A program made the position numbers and the translations under genes. Source: Planctomycetota bacterium (GTDB lineage Bacteria; Planctomycetota; UBA1135; UBA2386). Taken from it: a stretch of 9,003 nt of DNA. Under the pieces are notes generated by a model that was not told the origin of the DNA, did no database searches, and saw only the letters and a list, made by a program, of their open reading frames with translations. Of this stretch, positions 6,803 through 9,003 are shown in pieces. The stretch lies in contig JAGQQZ010000423.1 of assembly GCA_020425915.1 (NCBI GenBank), positions 1-9,003 on the forward strand, read 5' to 3'. The number at the start of each line of letters is the position of its first letter. Position 1 is the first letter of the stretch.

Positions 6803-7186
6803 TCAGGCCGGCGCGAAGCCCGGCGGCGGGTCGGCGCGCCGGCGGCGTACGCCGGCTTGCTGCGCGTCGGCGACCACGTTCGACAACTCCTCGATGTAGC
6901 CGAGGAACGCCTTGCGGCCCGCGTTCGAGAGCCGGACGAGCGTCTGCGGCCGACCGGGGCCGCTCGCCTTCCAGATCTCGATGAGTTCGTCGGCCTGCAA
7001 CACCTGGAGGTGACGACTGAGGTTGCCGTCGGTCAGATCGCAGAGCCGCTTCAGGTCGCCGAACAGGCAACCGTCCGGTTGGTTGAGCAGCGCGGTCAGG
7101 ATCCCGAGCCGCGCCTTCTCGTGCAGGACACGATCCAGGCTGTACGCGAACGCGCCCGCATCGTCGTTGGTCTTCTTCCTACTCAC
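6803..7186 (-). CDS. Winged-helix transcriptional regulator (ArsR/MarR-like)
   Basis: This is a cytoplasmic DNA-binding protein of about 127 residues. LDRVLHEKARLGILTALL (17-34) forms the first helices. LFGDLKRLCDLTDGNLSRH (41-59) is the helix-turn-helix, with TDGNLSRHLQVLQ the recognition helix. GPGRPQTLVRLS (76-87) is the beta wing, and a C-terminal helix follows (about 89-108). The form with a conserved T-D-G-N-L motif is typical of small regulators encoded beside a membrane protein. GGAGG at 7196-7192 is five bases from the GTG at 7186, which I prefer; the GTG at 7189 is only two bases away. The start overlaps the 3' end of the membrane-protein gene by 8 bp, so the two are translationally coupled. 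The 3' end lies four bases from that of the convergent secreted-protein gene. Its ligand and targets are unknown. The tail is Arg- and Pro-rich. Confidence 0.87.
   Translation of the reverse strand: MSRKKTNDDAGAFAYSLDRVLHEKARLGILTALLNQPDGCLFGDLKRLCDLTDGNLSRHLQVLQADELIEIWKASGPGRPQTLVRLSNAGRKAFLGYIEELSNVVADAQQAGVRRRRADPPPGFAPA
6807..6856. terminator. GC-rich nested hairpins at a convergent gene junction (possible bidirectional terminator)
   Basis: GCCGGCGCG (6807-6815) pairs perfectly with CGCGCCGGC (6835-6843). Inside the loop, CCCG (6819-6822) can pair with CGGG (6827-6830). Immediately after comes a 12-base palindrome CGGCGTACGCCG (6843-6854), which competes for the same arms. The structure sits just past the stop of the secreted-protein gene and within the last codons of the regulator. 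There is no T-tract, so an intrinsic terminator is only a possibility; high GC makes chance stems common. Confidence 0.25.
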
Positions 7187-7781
7187 CACGGCCTCCCCGC
7201 TCGAGGTTGATGAACAGCACGGTCGCAGCGGCTGCCTGTCCGATCCCGAACACGGCCCCCATCGTCCAGGGATCCGGGATCGCCGCCGGCTGCGCGGTCA
7301 TCACGAGCAACCCGCCGATGGCGACGTAGTACGCGGCCACGAACCCGATCGCGCGCGGCAGGTAGGGTCGCATCGCCATGATCCCGACGCCCATCAGCAT
7401 CGCCCAGACGCCCGGCAGGACCGAGAGCATCGGCGATGCCGTCCGCAGCAACACGATCGTCAACACGCCGCCGACCGCGATCGCCGGCAGGAACTGCCCG
7501 ACGACCGGCAGCACGCGCGTCGCGACCGTGCGCGAACGGCGTGCGCGCACCCAGAGGTCCGCCGCGCAGATCGCAGCCGCGAGCGCGGCGACTCCGCTCC
7601 ACTGCACGACGAACTCGGTCGGCGTCCCCGCGTCGAGGACCGTGCTCTGCAGCAGCGCCGCGATGACGGCGATGCCGCTCGAGATCGCCGTAGGCACGGC
7701 GCGATAGCCACGGAAGATCTCGCTGCGCAGGACCTGGGCGTGGATGTCGGACAGCTGGGCGATCGCTCGGTGCAACTCCAT
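7179..7781 (-). CDS. Six-helix integral membrane protein of unknown function, paired with a regulator
   Basis: The product has 200 residues. A short amphipathic cytoplasmic head (MELHRAIAQLSDIHAQVLRS) is followed by six hydrophobic helices at about 30-49, 58-78, 91-112, 118-137, 143-163 and 171-191. Arg-rich loops (RARRSRTVATR, RPYLPRA) suggest the cytoplasmic sides. I see no catalytic or transport motif. I recall similar proteins (a head with FRGYRAVP, later a QFLP motif and PWxMGxxFGxGQ) encoded next to a small winged-helix regulator in Planctomycetota and Acidobacteria, as here. The downstream regulator overlaps its stop (TAG, 7179-7181), so the pair forms one operon. The membrane protein may control the regulator's activity, for example by holding it at the membrane, but that is inference. 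The ATG at 7781 has no clear ribosome-binding site. The gene is divergent from the HEWGTFT gene across 128 bases. Confidence 0.8.
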   Translation of the reverse strand: MELHRAIAQLSDIHAQVLRSEIFRGYRAVPTAISSGIAVIAALLQSTVLDAGTPTEFVVQWSGVAALAAAICAADLWVRARRSRTVATRVLPVVGQFLPAIAVGGVLTIVLLRTASPMLSVLPGVWAMLMGVGIMAMRPYLPRAIGFVAAYYVAIGGLLVMTAQPAAIPDPWTMGAVFGIGQAAAATVLFINLERGGRGE

Positions 7782-7909
7782 GGGCTGAAACTCTACAACG
7801 CAAAGTCAGGCAAGTCGAACCCCGGTCCGAAACCCGAGGATTCGTCGCTAACACCGGTTCCCCCGCCGCGTCCTGCGCAGGTCACGACGAACCCACACGA
7901 GGAGAACCG
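7782..7909. promoter_or_regulatory. Divergent intergenic region between the membrane-protein and HEWGTFT genes
   Basis: These 128 bases separate two divergent starts, so both promoters should lie here. I find no convincing -35/-10 pair on either strand. The best minus-strand candidate, TTCGAC with TGTAGA sixteen bases on, is weak. The first half is less GC-rich than the coding sequence. The only clear signal is AGGAG at 7900-7904, five bases before the ATG at 7910, a strong ribosome-binding site that fixes that start. Confidence 0.4.
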
Positions 7910-8794
7910 ATGATCCGCCTGCTGACCTGCTTGGCCCTTTCCGCGCCGCTGATCGGGCAGTCCGAAGCGCCACAGAACGACCTCGAAGTCCATGAATGGG
8001 GCACGTTTACGTCGATGGTCGGCGCCGACGGCACGGTCCTCGAAGGGCTCCAGCACGAGGAGGAACTCCTGCCCGATTTCGTCCACGAGCTCACCGATCT
8101 CAGCGAGATCAATGGCGGTGGCGGCAGGGTGCTGAAGTTCCCGGCGACCCGGGTCACCCAGAAGATGGAGACCCCCGTCATCTACTTCCACACCGGGACC
8201 GCGCAGACCGTGTCGGTCGACGTGCGGTTCCCGCAGGGGCTCCTCACACAGTTCTATCCGATCCCGTTCCTCGTCGCGCCAGCGCTCGACGAACAGCTGC
8301 GCACGCCCGTCGACCTCTCCCAGGTCGACGACGCGTTCCTGCGCTGGAACGTGGACCTGATCCCGCGCGATCACGCGGCGCCGAGCGAGATCCCGACCTG
8401 TGACCCTGACGACCCGTGGTCGTTCGCGCGCCAGGTGAACTGCGCTTTCGTGCGCACCTCGGATCCCGAGGGGGTCCAACGTGCGATCGAAGCCGAGCAC
8501 TACTTGTTCTACCGCGGCCTCGCCCGGTTCGGTTTGCCGTTCGGGCTCGAGGCGGGGACCGACGGCACCGGTACGTTCCGCAACGAGTGCGTGCACGCCG
8601 TGCCGTTCGCCGCCGTGCTCGACATGAACGACGACGGCGGGCGCTTCCTCGAACTGGGCGCCGTGGGAGCGCAATCGAACGCGCGGTTCGACTTCGACGG
8701 CGCGCACCGCGAGTCGGACCGCGCGCGGATCGCTGCGGCGCTCGGCGCACGCGTGTTCGAGGCCCTGCTCGACCAAGGTCTGTTCGAGGACTAG
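7910..8794 (+). CDS. Secreted HEWGTFT-family protein, interrupted by an in-frame TAG (N-terminal part)
   Basis: The visible product has 294 residues. A probable signal peptide (MIRLLTCLALSAPLIG, cleavage around 17-20) is followed by HEWGTFT (28-34), KMETPVIYFHTG (85-96), FPQGLLTQFYP (107-117) and LFYRG (199-203). These are conserved landmarks of an uncharacterised secreted family I know from Planctomycetota and related bacteria; no reaction is known to me. The start is secured by AGGAG five bases upstream. The frame ends in TAG (8792-8794) after the sequence QGLFED. In relatives, as I remember them, this point continues as D-E-A-x-A-M-x-x-T-W without a break, and that is exactly how the same frame continues after the stop (ARAMIATW). 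A single G-to-T change from GAG would create this stop. The product is therefore probably a truncated protein or a recent pseudogene, unless the stop is read through or is a sequencing error. Confidence 0.8.
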   Translation: MIRLLTCLALSAPLIGQSEAPQNDLEVHEWGTFTSMVGADGTVLEGLQHEEELLPDFVHELTDLSEINGGGGRVLKFPATRVTQKMETPVIYFHTGTAQTVSVDVRFPQGLLTQFYPIPFLVAPALDEQLRTPVDLSQVDDAFLRWNVDLIPRDHAAPSEIPTCDPDDPWSFARQVNCAFVRTSDPEGVQRAIEAEHYLFYRGLARFGLPFGLEAGTDGTGTFRNECVHAVPFAAVLDMNDDGGRFLELGAVGAQSNARFDFDGAHRESDRARIAAALGARVFEALLDQGLFED

Positions 8795-9003
8795 GCTCGC
8801 GCGATGATCGCAACCTGGTCGCGCTCGTGGTTCCAGGGCAACGGCACGCGCGTGATCTACGTGCTGCCGCGCGCGGAGGTCGACCGCGTGCTCCCGCTGA
8901 CGATCCGACCGACGCCGAAGCAGCTCGTGCGCGTCCTCGTCGGGCGGCTCGAGTTCATCCCACCCGAAATCGAACGCCGCGTCGAGCGGGCGCTCGAGGA
9001 ACG
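8795..9003 (+). pseudogene. C-terminal part of the HEWGTFT-family protein after the in-frame stop (runs off the window)
   Basis: This stretch continues the frame of the preceding gene directly after its TAG codon. It reads ARAMIATWSRSWF, then GTRVIYVLPRAEVD, RVLPLTIRP and VRVLVGRLEFIPPE, and stays open to the last base. These are the conserved C-terminal landmarks I associate with the same family: an aromatic SxF, a strand ending in V-P-R, L-P-L, and R-V-x-V-G-R-x-E. An ATG at 8804 could restart translation, but no ribosome-binding site is evident and the piece has no signal peptide. It is best read as the detached 3' part of the same gene. The absence of any further stop or frameshift indicates a recent event. 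Confidence 0.7.

Noticed and set aside
7793..8776. Long minus-strand open frame of 327 codons
   Set aside because: It is antisense to the HEWGTFT gene, which has a signal peptide, a strong ribosome-binding site and conserved motifs; the reverse frame has none.
8792..8794. TAG reassigned to an amino acid throughout the genome
   Set aside because: TAG ends two other well-supported genes here (3454-3456 and 7179-7181), and no suppressor tRNA is visible in the window.

Overview
The window is GC-rich bacterial DNA, densely coded on both strands, with 1-8 bp gene overlaps. It looks chromosomal. The best lineage guess is Planctomycetota. This rests on a BlaI/M56-peptidase pair without a beta-lactam sensor, a secreted protein ending in a module I associate with large planctomycete secretomes, and a secreted 'HEWGTFT' protein of a type I know mainly from Planctomycetota and similar environmental bacteria. 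This is inference from protein style; no rRNA or marker gene is present.

Layout, left to right. (1) Bases 3-293: the 3' end of a probable DDE transposase/integrase, cut by the window edge. (2) Bases 368-3461, + strand: a tight three-gene operon of an ABC-2 exporter ATPase, its permease (4-bp ATGA overlap) and a solitary beta-class DNA methyltransferase (1-bp gap). No restriction enzyme is visible. (3) Bases 3454-5714, - strand: a BlaI/MecI-type repressor followed by an M56 zinc metallopeptidase (TGATG overlap). The peptidase runs tail to tail into the methyltransferase with a 7-bp overlap. A perfect TTGACA -35 box and an inverted repeat within the promoter spacer lie directly upstream of blaI. 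(4) Bases 5842-6798, + strand: a secreted protein of unknown function, divergent from blaI and possibly sharing its control region. (5) Bases 6803-7781, - strand: a six-helix membrane protein and an overlapping winged-helix regulator, probably a self-contained regulatory pair. (6) Bases 7910-9003, + strand: a secreted HEWGTFT-family protein whose frame is interrupted by one in-frame TAG at codon 295. The sequence after the stop, in the same frame, still looks like the C-terminal part of the same family.

Working together: the ATPase and permease form one exporter, and the methyltransferase is probably co-transcribed with it. BlaI would repress its own operon and be inactivated by the M56 protease when that is triggered through its extracytoplasmic tail. 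No RNA genes, CRISPR arrays or intact insertion sequences were found. No gene-free stretch exceeds about 130 bases.

The observations most worth a second look are the in-frame amber codon in the HEWGTFT gene, the operator/promoter architecture upstream of blaI, and the M56 protease in which a coiled coil and a low-complexity tail replace the penicillin sensor.
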